DNA of 64,000 nt, from assembly GCF_025376885.1 (NCBI RefSeq), contig NZ_JAHUBR010000003.1, forward strand, positions 62,001 through 126,000, in the 5' to 3' direction. This DNA is from Pseudoruegeria sp. SHC-113 (GTDB taxonomy: Bacteria > Pseudomonadota > Alphaproteobacteria > Rhodobacterales > Rhodobacteraceae). Both the position numbers and the translations under genes were made by a program. The notes beneath the pieces were generated by a model. It saw nothing but the letters and a program-made list of their open reading frames with translations. It had not been told where the DNA came from and searched no databases. The stretch's first letter is position 1; every line of letters starts with the position of its first letter. Shown piece by piece: positions 8,284-17,560 of this stretch.

Positions 8284-9036
8284 ATGAACAGGCTGGATCT
8301 GGAAGGGCGCAAGGCGGTGATCACCGGCGGCGCGCGCGGCATGGGGTTCGCCATCGCGGAGCGCTTCCTTGCCTCCGGCGCGCAGGTCTCGCTTTGGGAT
8401 CTGAACCCTGAAGGCTTAAGCGCCGCGAAGGCGAAGCTCGCGGGCAAGGGTGCGGTGGATACGCAGGCCGTGGACGTGAGCAACCTTGCCGCCGTGGAAG
8501 CCGCCGCCGAAGCCGCCGCGCAAGCCATGGGCGGGGCCGAGATCCTTGTGAATGCCGCCGGGATCGCCGGGGTCAACACGCTGCTTGAGAATTACCCGCC
8601 CGAGATCTGGAACGCGGTGATGAACGTGAACCTCAACGGCACCTTCCACACCTGCCGTGCGCTGGTGCCCTATATGCGCAAAGCGGGCTATGGGCGGATC
8701 GTCAATATTGCCTCCATGGCCGGGAAGGACGGAAACCCCAATGCCTCGGCCTATTCCGTCTCTAAAGCAGGGGTAATCGGCCTCACCAAGAGCCTTGGCA
8801 AGGAACTGGCGCAGACGGAGATCCGGGTGAACGTCGTGTGCCCTGCGGTGATCAAGACAGAGATGCTCGCCGATGTGACGGAAGAGCAGATCGGCTACAT
8901 GCTGGCCAAGATCCCGATGGGCCGCATGGGCACGGTGGAGGAAATCGCAGGGCTGGTGGGCTGGCTTTCGAGCCCCGAGTGCTCTTACTCCACCGGGGCT
9001 GTTTACGATCTGAGCGGGGGGCGCGCGACGTACTGA
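8284..9036 (+). CDS. SDR-family dehydrogenase (possible sugar 1-dehydrogenase)
   Basis: A 250-residue classical SDR: TGGARGMGFAIA dinucleotide motif, LVNAAGIAG, catalytic Ser in NIASMAGKDGN, and YSVSKAG. It follows the previous SDR by 38 bases with AGAGGAG before the ATG and ends the operon; a strong hairpin follows at 9066-9097. In a fucose/rhamnose-like scheme it could oxidise the starting sugar or a polyol, but it also resembles generic 3-oxoacyl reductases. Only the fold and cofactor class are secure. Confidence 0.78.
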   Translation: MNRLDLEGRKAVITGGARGMGFAIAERFLASGAQVSLWDLNPEGLSAAKAKLAGKGAVDTQAVDVSNLAAVEAAAEAAAQAMGGAEILVNAAGIAGVNTLLENYPPEIWNAVMNVNLNGTFHTCRALVPYMRKAGYGRIVNIASMAGKDGNPNASAYSVSKAGVIGLTKSLGKELAQTEIRVNVVCPAVIKTEMLADVTEEQIGYMLAKIPMGRMGTVEEIAGLVGWLSSPECSYSTGAVYDLSGGRATY

Positions 9037-9065
9037 ACCGTCTCACGCCCAACGCGTAAACATGA

Positions 9066-9104
9066 AAGCGGCCGCGCAGGGATCTGCGCGGCCGTTTCAT
9101 TTGC
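9066..9104 (+). terminator. Intrinsic terminator after the kinase-enolase operon
   Basis: An 11-pair GC-rich stem, CGGCCGCGCAG (9069-9079) with CTGCGCGGCCG (9084-9094), closes a GGAT loop. It is extended by A-T and G-T pairs and followed by TTTCATTT. It lies 30 bases after the last SDR stop. Confidence 0.85.
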
Positions 9105-9216
9105 CGCCTCCCGATGTGCGGATTGGCCCTCACAGCGCATCGGGAAGCGGCGTGCCCCACCTCGCCCCGGCGCGCGAAGAGCAGGCGCGTCGGGGTGGTG
9201 GCGGGGCGGGGAGCCC

Positions 9217-10647
9217 TTAATACGCCATGTAGACGGTGCGTTTCTGCAGATAGCCTTCGAGGCCGTAGAAGCCGTCCTCGCCGCCGAGGCCCGAGCGCTT
9301 GTGGCCGTTGTGATAGCCCTGGATATAGCCGCTGATGCCCTTGTTCAGGAAGATCGTGCCGGTATCGAGCCGGTTGATCGCATCCATGTAGATCGCGGAA
9401 TCCTTCGTCCAGAGATAGGCCGAAAGCCCGTCATCGCGCGCGTTGGCGATGCTGATGGCTTCCTCGTGGCCGGAGATGCGCATCACCGGCAGCACCGGGC
9501 CGAAGATCTCTTCCTTTACGGCGGCGGTCTCGGCGGTTGCGTTCAGCAGCACGGTCGGGGCGTACCAGTTGCCCTTCTCCATACCTTCGGGGATGCGACC
9601 GCCCATGGCCAGCTCAGCCCCCTGCTTGAGGCTTTCCTCCACCAGCCCATGAATGCGCGCCCGCGCGCCGGCGGTGGTGACGGGGCCCATGCCGGCGTTC
9701 TGCATCGGGTTGCCGGGGCGCACTTCGGCGACACGTTTCAGCAGCTTTTCGTTGAACTCATCGGCGATGGCGTCCTCCACCATCACGGTTTCGGCGCAGA
9801 TGCAGACCTGCCCGCAGTTGGCAAAGCGCGCGATAGTGGCGGCCTCGACCGCGGCGTCGATGTTGGCATCCTTAAGCACAATGAACGGCGCTTTGCCGCC
9901 CAACTCCAGCGAAAGCGCGGTGAGGTTCTCGGCGGCTGTCGCAGCCACGCCCTGGCCCGCGCGGATGGAGCCGGTGAGCGAGACGAGCTTGGTGATCGGG
10001 CTTTTCACCAGCGCGGTGCCAAGGCCGATCCCGGCGCCGGACACCATGTTGATCACGCCCTTCGGCACGCCAGCGGCCTCCACGATGCGGCAGAACTCGC
10101 TGGCCGTTACGGGTGTGGCCTCATGGGGCTTGATGATCACGGTGTTGCCCGTCACCAGCGCGGGGCCAACCTTGCGGCCGATCAGCGCCAGCGGATAGTT
10201 GTAGGCGCAGAGCGCCAGCGTCACGCCGTAGGGCACCTTGAAGATGAACAGCTGCTCGTTGGGGGCGTCGGCGGGCAGGATGTCGCCGGTGATACGGCGG
10301 GCGGATTCGGCGGCGTAGGTCATGTAGCGGATGGTGTCATCCACCTCGAATTCGGCCTCTGCCAGCGTCTTGCCCTGCTCGCGCACCAGAAGCGTGGCGA
10401 AATGGGCGCGCTCGGCTTTCAGCCCTTCCGCGATGCGATAGAGGTAGCCTGCGCGTTCCACCGCGGGCAACAGCGCCCATTTGGCCTGCGCGCGATCAGA
10501 GCTTTCCAGCGCGGCCTGCGCATCCGCTTCGGTGCAATCGGCGACTTCGGCCCAGATTTCGCCGGTGGAGGGGTCTTCCACCGCCACGCGTTCGCCGGTG
10601 GCGCCGTCGATCCAGGTATTGTCGATGAAGCTTCTGTAATAATCCAT
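9217..10647 (-). CDS. AldA-like lactaldehyde/glycolaldehyde dehydrogenase
   Basis: A 476-residue NAD-dependent aldehyde dehydrogenase, close in length to E. coli AldA (479). The catalytic Cys is in [10 protein letters not shown] and the general-base Glu in [18 protein letters not shown] and [16 protein letters not shown] are also AldA-like. It would oxidise lactaldehyde or glycolaldehyde from sugar or sugar-acid breakdown. I chose the ATG at 10647 (MDYYRSF) because an in-frame extension upstream runs through the promoter region. It is divergent from an IclR regulator. The exact aldehyde is inferred. Confidence 0.88.
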   Translation of the reverse strand: MDYYRSFIDNTWIDGATGERVAVEDPSTGEIWAEVADCTEADAQAALESSDRAQAKWALLPAVERAGYLYRIAEGLKAERAHFATLLVREQGKTLAEAEFEVDDTIRYMTYAAESARRITGDILPADAPNEQLFIFKVPYGVTLALCAYNYPLALIGRKVGPALVTGNTVIIKPHEATPVTASEFCRIVEAAGVPKGVINMVSGAGIGLGTALVKSPITKLVSLTGSIRAGQGVAATAAENLTALSLELGGKAPFIVLKDANIDAAVEAATIARFANCGQVCICAETVMVEDAIADEFNEKLLKRVAEVRPGNPMQNAGMGPVTTAGARARIHGLVEESLKQGAELAMGGRIPEGMEKGNWYAPTVLLNATAETAAVKEEIFGPVLPVMRISGHEEAISIANARDDGLSAYLWTKDSAIYMDAINRLDTGTIFLNKGISGYIQGYHNGHKRSGLGGEDGFYGLEGYLQKRTVYMAY

Positions 10648-10873
10648 GGGACCCTCGGGCGCTGTTTTAGTCTGACCATATATCAAATGGGCATAGGTTA
10701 ACTTGCATAATATATTCTTTTGGTCAACATGATCGTACCAAAAACCGGGTAAAATCCGTCCCTCGCCTGCGCGTCTCGGGGGCAACCCGCCGCTGGGGAC
10801 CAGATGCTTTACAAGCGACCGTCCGGGCGGGCTATATGCGGGGCACGGAAAAAACCGCCGCCGGGGAGGGCCC
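10648..10873. promoter_or_regulatory. Divergent control region between aldehyde dehydrogenase and iclR-type gene
   Basis: This AT-rich 226-base stretch holds two candidate protein-binding sites. ATAATATATTCT (10707-10718) matches 11 of 12 bases of the palindrome at 12434-12445. An inverted repeat, TTTTGGT (10718-10724) with ACCAAAA (10737-10743), spans a 12-base centre. Both lie within 100 bases upstream of the aldehyde dehydrogenase start. No gene is seen. Confidence 0.5.
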
Positions 10874-11674
10874 ATGGCACGCAAGAGCAGCCAATCGCAC
10901 GAGGAAAAGGGCACCGCCGACGCGGCCGCCCGCAAGAAAAGCGCCGTTCCAGCAGTGGAAAAGGCGCTCGACGTGCTGGAGATCCTCTCGCTGTCCCGCG
11001 ACGGGCTGACGATGAACGAGATCGTAGAGGAAACCGGCCGCTCCATGGGGGAGCTCTACCGCGTGGTGCTCTACCTCGCGGAGCGCGATTACCTCCGGCA
11101 GGATGCGGCGACCGGGCGCTATGCGCTCACGCCCCGGCTGTTTGAGCTGTCGCACCGCCATCCGCCCACTGAACGGCTGCTGCAGGAGGCGGTGCCGGTG
11201 CTGGAACGTATCGCGGCGCAGACGGAGCAATCCTGCCATTTGGCCGTGCTCAATCGCACGCAGGTGCTGATCCTTGCCTCCGTCGCCAGCCCGCGCCCGG
11301 CGGGCTACGCGGTGCGCACCGGGGCGATGTTCCCGGCACTGGCCACCAGTTCGGGCCTCGTGATTCTCGCCCATGCTCCGGCTGAGGCGCAGCAGCGCTT
11401 CATCAACCGGCTTTCAGGGAGCGATCGGGACGAAACCCGTCAGCGCCTGCAGGCGATCGAGGTCGCCGGGCTGGACGACAGCCCCAGCCGCATCGTCACC
11501 GGCGTGCGCAACTTCTCTGCGCCGGTGTTTGACAATCGGGGGGTGGTGGCGGCGATCACCTGCGGCTTTATCGATCAGGCCGATCAGAAATGCGCGCCGG
11601 AAGAGGTGCGCGCCGTGATCAAAGAAAACGCCGGTTTGCTCTCCGCCGCTCTGGGCCAACCCGGGCAAGGCTGA
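10874..11674 (+). CDS. IclR-family transcriptional regulator
   Basis: A 266-residue regulator. A winged helix-turn-helix spans about residues 27-90 ([11 protein letters not shown], then [20 protein letters not shown]), and an IclR effector domain fills the rest ([20 protein letters not shown]). The ATG at 10874 follows GGGGAGGG. IclR proteins usually sense small acids or phenolic or sugar-derived effectors. It is divergent from the aldehyde dehydrogenase, its most likely target. The next gene is convergent, so it is probably monocistronic. Confidence 0.9.
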   Translation: MARKSSQSHEEKGTADAAARKKSAVPAVEKALDVLEILSLSRDGLTMNEIVEETGRSMGELYRVVLYLAERDYLRQDAATGRYALTPRLFELSHRHPPTERLLQEAVPVLERIAAQTEQSCHLAVLNRTQVLILASVASPRPAGYAVRTGAMFPALATSSGLVILAHAPAEAQQRFINRLSGSDRDETRQRLQAIEVAGLDDSPSRIVTGVRNFSAPVFDNRGVVAAITCGFIDQADQKCAPEEVRAVIKENAGLLSAALGQPGQG

Positions 11675-11685
11675 GTATCGCGGCC

Positions 11686-12354
11686 TTACTGGCTGCGCAG
11701 CTGCAGATACATCTGATCCCCGGCCCCGGCCACGTGGCGGTTGATCGCCGCCAGCGCGGCCTCGCCGTCGTTCTGGCGCAGGGCTTCGATCAGCTCGTGG
11801 TGCTGTTCGAGGATCTCCCGGTGGCGGGCGTTGGAGATCGGGATTGGCAGCGCAAGCGCGTTCAGCAGACGGCGCTGCAGCTCCCAGATGCCGAAAGCGC
11901 GGCGGTTATAGTGCTTGCGCGCGATGATCTTGTGAAACTCCAGATCGTGGCCTGTGAAGGCCGCCTTGTCGCGCACTGGGGTTTGCTCCAGCAGCGCCTG
12001 CCTTGCTTCCAGCTCGGCGATGTCGGCCTCGGTGCAGACCTTCGCGAAATAGGAGACGAAATAGGGCTCCAGCAGTTGCAGGATCTCGAAGATCTCCTGA
12101 ATCATTTCGGCGTTCAGCGTGGCTACGGTGGCCCCGCGATTCGGGGCGATCTCGATCAGCCCTTCGCCCTGCAACAGGCGCAGCGCCTCGCGCACGGGGA
12201 TGATCGAAGTGCCATAGCGCTTGGCCAGATCCTGCACCTTGAGCCGTGTGCCGCTTGGAAAGGCACCGGTTCCGATGTCGGCCATCAGGCGGGAATAGAC
12301 ATCCTTGTTTTCCTTGGTCCGCTTGGCGGCGGGGGCGTCGGGCGTCTCGGCCAT
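11686..12354 (-). CDS. GntR-family (FadR/FCD) transcriptional regulator
   Basis: A 222-residue regulator with an N-terminal winged HTH (LAKRYGTSIIPVREALRLL) and a C-terminal FCD domain. The FCD metal-binding acid and histidines are visible in GHDLEFHKII, EQHHELIEAL and AINRHV. It is divergent from the ABC operon at 12488, with the palindrome ATAATATATTAT between them, so control of that operon is likely. The same motif recurs before the aldehyde dehydrogenase gene at 10647. The ligand is probably a sugar acid, by context only. Confidence 0.9.
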   Translation of the reverse strand: MAETPDAPAAKRTKENKDVYSRLMADIGTGAFPSGTRLKVQDLAKRYGTSIIPVREALRLLQGEGLIEIAPNRGATVATLNAEMIQEIFEILQLLEPYFVSYFAKVCTEADIAELEARQALLEQTPVRDKAAFTGHDLEFHKIIARKHYNRRAFGIWELQRRLLNALALPIPISNARHREILEQHHELIEALRQNDGEAALAAINRHVAGAGDQMYLQLRSQ

Positions 12355-12433
12355 GGGTGCCTCATTGCTGTCGCTTCGATCACACCTGAATATAGTATAT
12401 CAAAGCGTGAATAAAGAGTTGACCTGAGGCTGA

Positions 12434-12445
12434 ATAATATATTAT
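12434..12445. promoter_or_regulatory. Palindrome ATAATATATTAT, candidate GntR operator
   Basis: A perfect 12-base AT palindrome in GC-rich DNA, placed 43 bases before the ABC binding-protein start (12488) and 80 bases before the divergent GntR gene. An 11/12 copy lies at 10707-10718, and the core AATATATT recurs at 34156-34163. Binding by the adjacent GntR protein is inferred. Confidence 0.55.
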
Positions 12446-12487
12446 CCAAATTTCAGGATATACAGCCTGCAGAAGTGGAGGAGCGAC

Positions 12488-13711
12488 ATGCAGCTTGGAA
12501 AATTCGCATTCATCGGGGGCGCTTTGTTGGCCAGCAGCGTCTCGGCACAATCGGTGGTTTTGGACGTCACCGCCTGGAAGGGCAACGAGACAGAGCCCGC
12601 CGGCCTGCCGCAGCTGATCGAGGCCTTCGAGGCCGCCCACCCGGAGATCGACGTGGAGCTGTCCTACGTCAGCCGGCTGGATACCGACGTTGTGCTGCCG
12701 CCGCGCCTGCAAGGCGGCAATGCGCCGGACGTGATGATGACGGATATGCCGCTGGTCAATGTCTGGGGCGGCGCGGGCCTGCTGGAAGATCTGGGCACCG
12801 ACAGCGCGTGGTATGGCAAGGTCCTGCCCGAGCTGAAAGCCCCGCTCACCTCCGATGGCGCGGCCTATATCATGCCGCTCGAGATGATCGGTATGGGCAA
12901 CTTCGTGAACATGGGCCTGCTGAAATCGGTCGGCATCGAGACCCCGCCCGCCACGCTGGACGAGCTGAAGGCCGCCTGCGCCGCGCTCTCCGGGGCCGGG
13001 ATCAACCCGATGGTCTTTACCGGCGGCTTCTCTGCCCCGCTCTTCGTGATCGCCAACGGGCTTGAAGCTGGCGAGACCGGCGCGGCCAGCTATGGCAGCG
13101 GTGAACAGAGCTTCGCCGATAGCGCAGCCTTCGGTGGTACGCTCGATACGATTCGCGGGCTTATCGAAGCCGATTGCGTGGATCCCAAGGCGCAGGCCGG
13201 GCTGGACCCGTGGTCCACCGCGCTGGCGGCCTTCAAGGGCGGCGAGTTCGCGATGATGCCGCAGGGCGCCTGGAACATCGCCGATTTCTCCAAGGTCGAA
13301 GGGCTTGATTACGTCTTCGCCCCGATCCCCTCCGCGAAAGACACTGGCGTTGCGTTGGATCTCTTCGGCATCGGCTGGTCCGTCTCGGCGCAATCCGAGA
13401 ACAAGGAGGCCGCGCGCACCTTCGTGGAGTTCTTCGCGGAAGCGGAAAACCTGCAGGTGATGCTCGACGCCGAAAGCGCCTACAGCCCGTTTGAGGGCGG
13501 CGCGAGCGGCGTGCCCGCTCTGGCCGCGCCCTACAACGCGGCGCGCGACGGCGGCGGTACGATCCTCTACCCCTTCGCGGTGCTGGATTGGCCGAAGCCG
13601 CTGGAAAGCGAAATCTGGGATAGCCTCACTGGCTTCCTGCTGGATGTCACCGCCTCCAACGAGGCCGTGCTGGAACGCTGGGACGAAGCCGTCGAAGACG
13701 CGAACTTCTGA
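12488..13711 (+). CDS. Sugar ABC transporter substrate-binding protein (family 1)
   Basis: A 407-residue periplasmic binding protein of the maltose/glycerol-phosphate type. An N-terminal signal peptide (MQLGKFAFIGGALLASSVSA, cleavage after SVSA-Q likely) leads into a SBP_bac_1 fold with GGNAPDVMMTDM and GGEFAMMPQGAWN. GTGGAGGAGCGAC precedes the ATG. It begins the operon of two permeases, an SDR and an acid-sugar dehydratase, so the ligand is probably an aldonic acid or its sugar. A strong hairpin follows the gene at 13723-13750. Confidence 0.9.
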   Translation: MQLGKFAFIGGALLASSVSAQSVVLDVTAWKGNETEPAGLPQLIEAFEAAHPEIDVELSYVSRLDTDVVLPPRLQGGNAPDVMMTDMPLVNVWGGAGLLEDLGTDSAWYGKVLPELKAPLTSDGAAYIMPLEMIGMGNFVNMGLLKSVGIETPPATLDELKAACAALSGAGINPMVFTGGFSAPLFVIANGLEAGETGAASYGSGEQSFADSAAFGGTLDTIRGLIEADCVDPKAQAGLDPWSTALAAFKGGEFAMMPQGAWNIADFSKVEGLDYVFAPIPSAKDTGVALDLFGIGWSVSAQSENKEAARTFVEFFAEAENLQVMLDAESAYSPFEGGASGVPALAAPYNAARDGGGTILYPFAVLDWPKPLESEIWDSLTGFLLDVTASNEAVLERWDEAVEDANF

Positions 13712-13722
13712 CCGGTCAACGG

Positions 13723-13750
13723 GCGCTCCGGGTCCTCCCGCCCGGAGCGC
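13723..13750 (+). repeat. Intercistronic hairpin after binding-protein gene
   Basis: A perfect 10-pair stem, GCGCTCCGGG (13723-13732) with CCCGGAGCGC (13741-13750), encloses an 8-base loop in the 90-base gap between the binding protein and permease genes. There is no clear U-tract. Such structures often stabilise the upstream mRNA or cause partial termination, giving more binding protein than permease. Confidence 0.7.
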
Positions 13751-13801
13751 TCACTTTCCCTTCCCCTCATTCCTTTCCCAACCTGTGCCATTCTGCCGAC
13801 C

Positions 13802-14671
13802 ATGATCAGATCCCGACGCATATACCTCTTCGCGGCCCCTGCTCTGGCCCTGATCGGCGGCTTCTTCGTCTACCCGATCGTGCTTTCGGTGCAGATGAGC
13901 TTCACCGATTTCGCAGGCGTCGGGCAGGCGGAATACGTGGGCTGGAAGAACTACGAGCGCTTCATCAGCCGCGATCGCTACCTGAATTCCGTCTGGGTGA
14001 CGCTGAAATTCACTTTCCTCGTGGTGCTGATCCAGACGCTGGCGGGCCTGTTCTTCGCCGCGCTGCTGCACCGGATGCCGGCGATCCGCAATTTCTGCCG
14101 CGCAGCCCTTTTCACGCCTGCCATGATGAGCTTCGTGATCGTCGGCTATGTCTGGCAATTCATCTATTCGCCCTACACCGGCGGGCTGAATGCGCTGCTG
14201 GAGGCGGTGGGCCTTGGCGCGTTCTCCCGTGGTTGGCTGGGCGATCCCGATACCGCACTGATTGCCATCGTGATCACCCATGTCTGGATGTTTACCGGCT
14301 ACACCACGGCGATCTTCCTCGTCGGGTTTGCCAATATCTCGTCTGACATCGAGGAGGCCGGGCGGCTGGACGGTGCGAACTCCTGGCAGCGGTTCCGCCA
14401 CCTCGAACTGCCGCTTCTGGCGCCAAGCTTCACTGTGAACATCATCCTTTCCACCGTCGGCACGCTGAAAACCTTCGAACTGCCCTTCATCATGACGCGC
14501 GGCGGGCCGGACCGGGCCACCAACACACTGAGCCTTGAGATCGTGAACAACCTCTTCGGCAGCTACCGCTTCGGCTTCGCCTCCGCTCTCTCGATCATCA
14601 TGCTCATCCTCGTGGTGATCGTGGCGGTGGTGCAGAACGGCTACCTCAAGCGCCGGGAGGAGAACATATGA
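13802..14671 (+). CDS. Sugar ABC transporter permease (MalF/UgpA type)
   Basis: A 289-residue inner-membrane permease with about six hydrophobic segments, the first at RRIYLFAAPALALIGGFFVY. The EAA loop that contacts the ATPase reads EEAGRLDGANSWQRFRHLEL. It forms the channel heterodimer with the next permease, whose start overlaps its stop by four bases. No ATPase gene occurs in this operon, so the pair must use an ATPase encoded elsewhere, as MalK/UgpC/MsmK-type proteins can be shared. Confidence 0.9.
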   Translation: MIRSRRIYLFAAPALALIGGFFVYPIVLSVQMSFTDFAGVGQAEYVGWKNYERFISRDRYLNSVWVTLKFTFLVVLIQTLAGLFFAALLHRMPAIRNFCRAALFTPAMMSFVIVGYVWQFIYSPYTGGLNALLEAVGLGAFSRGWLGDPDTALIAIVITHVWMFTGYTTAIFLVGFANISSDIEEAGRLDGANSWQRFRHLELPLLAPSFTVNIILSTVGTLKTFELPFIMTRGGPDRATNTLSLEIVNNLFGSYRFGFASALSIIMLILVVIVAVVQNGYLKRREENI

Positions 14672-15495
14672 CCCGCCCCCGCAAAGCGCTCTCCTTTCTT
14701 GCGCAGGCCGCCGTGGTGGCGCTGGTGCTCGCGATGCTTCTGCCGGTTGTCTACATGATCGGCATGAGCTTCCGCACCGCGGAGGAGATCAACGCAGCCC
14801 CGCTGGGCCTGCCCGATACGCTCTACCTCGGAAACTACGCCCGCGCGCTCGATCAGATGGGCTATTGGCGGGCGGTGGTGAACTCGGTGGGGATCACGAT
14901 CTCCGTCACCGCGCTCGTCGCGCTGCTGGGCTCGCTTGCCGCCTATCCGCTGGCCCGCCGCGCCAACCGCTTTACCAAGGGCGTGGTGATGCTGGTGGCG
15001 CTGGGGCTGGCCACGCCGCCCTTCGTCACCATCACCCCGATCTACGTGATCTTCCGCAACCTCGGTCTGCTCGACAGCTACCCGGGCATCATCCTTGCCT
15101 TCACCGCGCTGAACCTGCCGCTGGCGGTGTTCTTCTACACGAGCTTCATCAGCGCCATCCCGCGCGAGCTGGAAGAGGCCGCGCGGCTGGATAATTGCAA
15201 CGACTGGCAGATCTACTGGTACGTGATCCGCCCGCTGCTGGGCCCGGCCACCGCCACGCTTTCGCTCTTCGTGATGCTGATGGTCTGGAACGACTTCGTT
15301 TACCCGCTTCTTCTGATGACATCGCCGGAGAAATTCACCGTGATGGTTTCCGTCTACCGCTTCGTGGGCAACCTCAACATCCAGCCGGAAATGCTCTTCC
15401 CGGCGGCCGTTCTGGGCTCGCTGCCGCTGCTCGTGCTCTTCCTCTTCTTCCAGCGCCGCATCGTGGCCGGTGTGACGGCGGGGGCAGTGAAATGA
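14668..15495 (+). CDS. Sugar ABC transporter permease (MalG/UgpE type)
   Basis: A 275-residue membrane protein with about six transmembrane segments. The EAA loop is EEAARLDNCNDWQIYWYVIR. Start and stop both overlap their neighbours by four bases (ATGA), so it is tightly coupled to the upstream permease and to the SDR gene downstream. It is the second half of the permease channel. Substrate specificity cannot be read from this gene. Confidence 0.9.
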   Translation: MTRPRKALSFLAQAAVVALVLAMLLPVVYMIGMSFRTAEEINAAPLGLPDTLYLGNYARALDQMGYWRAVVNSVGITISVTALVALLGSLAAYPLARRANRFTKGVVMLVALGLATPPFVTITPIYVIFRNLGLLDSYPGIILAFTALNLPLAVFFYTSFISAIPRELEEAARLDNCNDWQIYWYVIRPLLGPATATLSLFVMLMVWNDFVYPLLLMTSPEKFTVMVSVYRFVGNLNIQPEMLFPAAVLGSLPLLVLFLFFQRRIVAGVTAGAVK

Positions 15496-16241
15496 GCGGG
15501 CGTCTGACAGGAAAGCGCGTGATCGTCACCGGGGCAGGGGCCGGCATCGGCCTTGGCATTCTACGGGCCTGTGTGGCGGAGGGCGCGCAGGTGACGGGCT
15601 TTGAGATCCGCGCTGAAGCACGCGTAGCCGTTGAGGCCGCAGGCGGAAGCTTCCGGCAGGTGGACGTGGCCGATGCCGCCAAGCTTCAGGCGGCGATTGC
15701 CGAGGTGGCGCAAGCCGCTGGCGGGCTCGACGGGCTTGTGAACAACGCAGGGATCACGATCCAGAAACCGCTGCAGGAGATGACCCTGCAGGAGATGGAT
15801 CTGCTCTGGCAGGTGAACCAGCGCTCTTGCCTGCTGGCCGCGCAGTCCGCCGCGCCGCTGATGGCCGCCGGGGGCGGGGGCAGCATCGTGAACATCGCCT
15901 CCAACCACGCCCGCGCCTCCGATCTGGGCTACGAGGCCTACGCCGGAACCAAGGGCGCCATTGTCGCCATGACCCGCGCCATGGCCTGGAGCCTTGGGCG
16001 CGACGGCATCCGCGTGAACGCGCTCGCGCCGGGGCTGACCATGACGGAAGCCGTCGCCGGCGTCGCCGAACGCGAAGGCCGGCAGCAGGAATTCAACAGC
16101 TGGCACGCCACCGGGCAAGTGGCCAGCACCGAGGAAATCGGCCGCCTTGCCGCTTTCCTTCTGAGTCCTGACTCCGCCGCGCTCACCGGCGCGGAGATCA
16201 TCGCCGATCACGGCATGTCCGCCCGGTTGGGCGCAATTTGA
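15492..16241 (+). CDS. SDR-family oxidoreductase
   Basis: A 249-residue SDR: TGAGAGIGLGI cofactor motif, LVNNAGITIQ, catalytic Ser in NIASNHARASD, and YAGTKGA (Tyr-x3-Lys). It starts with ATG overlapping the permease stop and is followed after 63 bases by the GalD-like dehydratase gene. In context it would oxidise a sugar or sugar-acid hydroxyl or reduce a keto sugar acid. A small hairpin (TCCGGCGG/CCGCCGGA, 16247-16265) follows. The substrate is unknown. Confidence 0.8.
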   Translation: MSGRLTGKRVIVTGAGAGIGLGILRACVAEGAQVTGFEIRAEARVAVEAAGGSFRQVDVADAAKLQAAIAEVAQAAGGLDGLVNNAGITIQKPLQEMTLQEMDLLWQVNQRSCLLAAQSAAPLMAAGGGGSIVNIASNHARASDLGYEAYAGTKGAIVAMTRAMAWSLGRDGIRVNALAPGLTMTEAVAGVAEREGRQQEFNSWHATGQVASTEEIGRLAAFLLSPDSAALTGAEIIADHGMSARLGAI

Positions 16242-16304
16242 ACCCTTCCGGCGGCCCCCGCCGGACCCGAAATTTGGCCGCGCTCCCCGCGGCAGGAGAA
16301 GAAG

Positions 16305-17516
16305 ATGAACACGCCCCTGCGCCCTTCCGAACAGGCCACCCCGGCCACGCGCCGCACCGCTGGCCACCGCATTTCGGCGATCCGCCCTTTCATCGTCTGG
16401 GTCGGCGCGCGCAACCAGCTGATCGTGAAGGTGGAAACCGAAAGCGGGCTCTATGGCTGGGGCGAAAGCGGGCTTTCGGGGCGGGAGAAGGCTGTTGTCG
16501 GCGCGCTTTCCCATTTCGAGCCGCTCCTGCAGGGGCAGGACGCCATGCAGATCGGCGCGATCTGGCAGCGGGTCTACCGCAGCCAGTATTTTGAGGGCGG
16601 CCGCGTGCTGCAGGCCGCGCTCTCGGCGATCGACATCGCGCTGCACGACATCAAGGCCAAGGCGTTTCAGGTGCCGGTCTATGAATTGCTCGGCGGCGCG
16701 CAGCGGCGCGAAGTGCCGACTTTCGTCTCCGTCGCGGCAGGCGCTTTCGATCAGGCCCGCGAACAGGCGCGCGAGCTCTATGATCGCGGCTGGCGCTGCA
16801 TCCGCCTCTTCCCCGACATGCGCGACTGCGAGGTGTTCGAGCCGCGCGAGGAGATCGGCAAGGCGGCCCGCCTCTGCCGCGAGGTGCGCGCGGATCTGGG
16901 TGAGGACGTGATGCTGGGGATCGACTGGCACCACCGGCTGTCGGTGGCCGAGGCGGCCTCCTTCTGCCAGCGGCTGCCGAAGGGCACGCTGGATTTCATC
17001 GAGGAGCCGATCCGCGACGAAACCCCGGAAGCCTATGAATCCTTGCGTGGGCTCACCGATATTCCCTTCGCCATCGGCGAGGAGTTCGCGTCCAAATGGC
17101 AGTTCCTGCCCTATATCGAACGCGGCATTCACCAGTTCAACCGCGTGGATGTCTGCAACGTCGGCGGGCTGACGGAGGCGATGAAGGTCGCCGCGATGAG
17201 CGAGGCCCATTACGTGGATGTCATGCCGCACAATCCGCTGGGGCCGATCTGTACCGCCGCGAGCATTCACTTCGGCGTTGCGGTGCCGAATTTCGCCGCG
17301 TTGGAAGTGAACGTGATGAGCGATGCTTTGTACGGCGCGGCCGCTGATGACGCGCTCTTCCTGACGCGCCCGCGTCTGGCGGGCACCGTGTTCAAGCAGC
17401 CCGAGGGCGTCGGCCTTGGCATCGAGATTGACGAATCGCTGCTCGCGAGCGTGCCGGGCCGCGACTGGGGCCCGCCGATGCTGGTCCGCCGGGACGGCTC
17501 CGTCACCAACTGGTAG
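16305..17516 (+). CDS. Mandelate racemase/enolase superfamily acid-sugar dehydratase, GalD-like
   Basis: A 403-residue protein of the GalD/ManD-like part of the superfamily, which removes water from aldonates such as galactonate to give 2-keto-3-deoxyaldonates. The N-terminal capping domain is followed by a barrel with metal ligands Asp (GIDWHHRLS, with the neighbouring His as in GalD's D-x-H-x-R), Glu (FIEEP) and Glu (AIGEEF). The late catalytic His is in VMPHNPLGPI. GGAGAAGAAG precedes the ATG. It ends the ABC/SDR operon and would act on the imported compound. Which aldonate is not certain. Confidence 0.85.
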   Translation: MNTPLRPSEQATPATRRTAGHRISAIRPFIVWVGARNQLIVKVETESGLYGWGESGLSGREKAVVGALSHFEPLLQGQDAMQIGAIWQRVYRSQYFEGGRVLQAALSAIDIALHDIKAKAFQVPVYELLGGAQRREVPTFVSVAAGAFDQAREQARELYDRGWRCIRLFPDMRDCEVFEPREEIGKAARLCREVRADLGEDVMLGIDWHHRLSVAEAASFCQRLPKGTLDFIEEPIRDETPEAYESLRGLTDIPFAIGEEFASKWQFLPYIERGIHQFNRVDVCNVGGLTEAMKVAAMSEAHYVDVMPHNPLGPICTAASIHFGVAVPNFAALEVNVMSDALYGAAADDALFLTRPRLAGTVFKQPEGVGLGIEIDESLLASVPGRDWGPPMLVRRDGSVTNW

Positions 17517-17560
17517 GCGCGGGCTCAGGCCTCTGGCGGAATTCTCCCGAGAATCTCATA

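Noticed and set aside
9121-9216. Long imperfect GC hairpin downstream of the aldehyde dehydrogenase gene
   Set aside because: CCCCACC/GGTGGCGGGG-type pairing exists but with several mismatches and no U-tract on the minus strand, so I do not call it a terminator.
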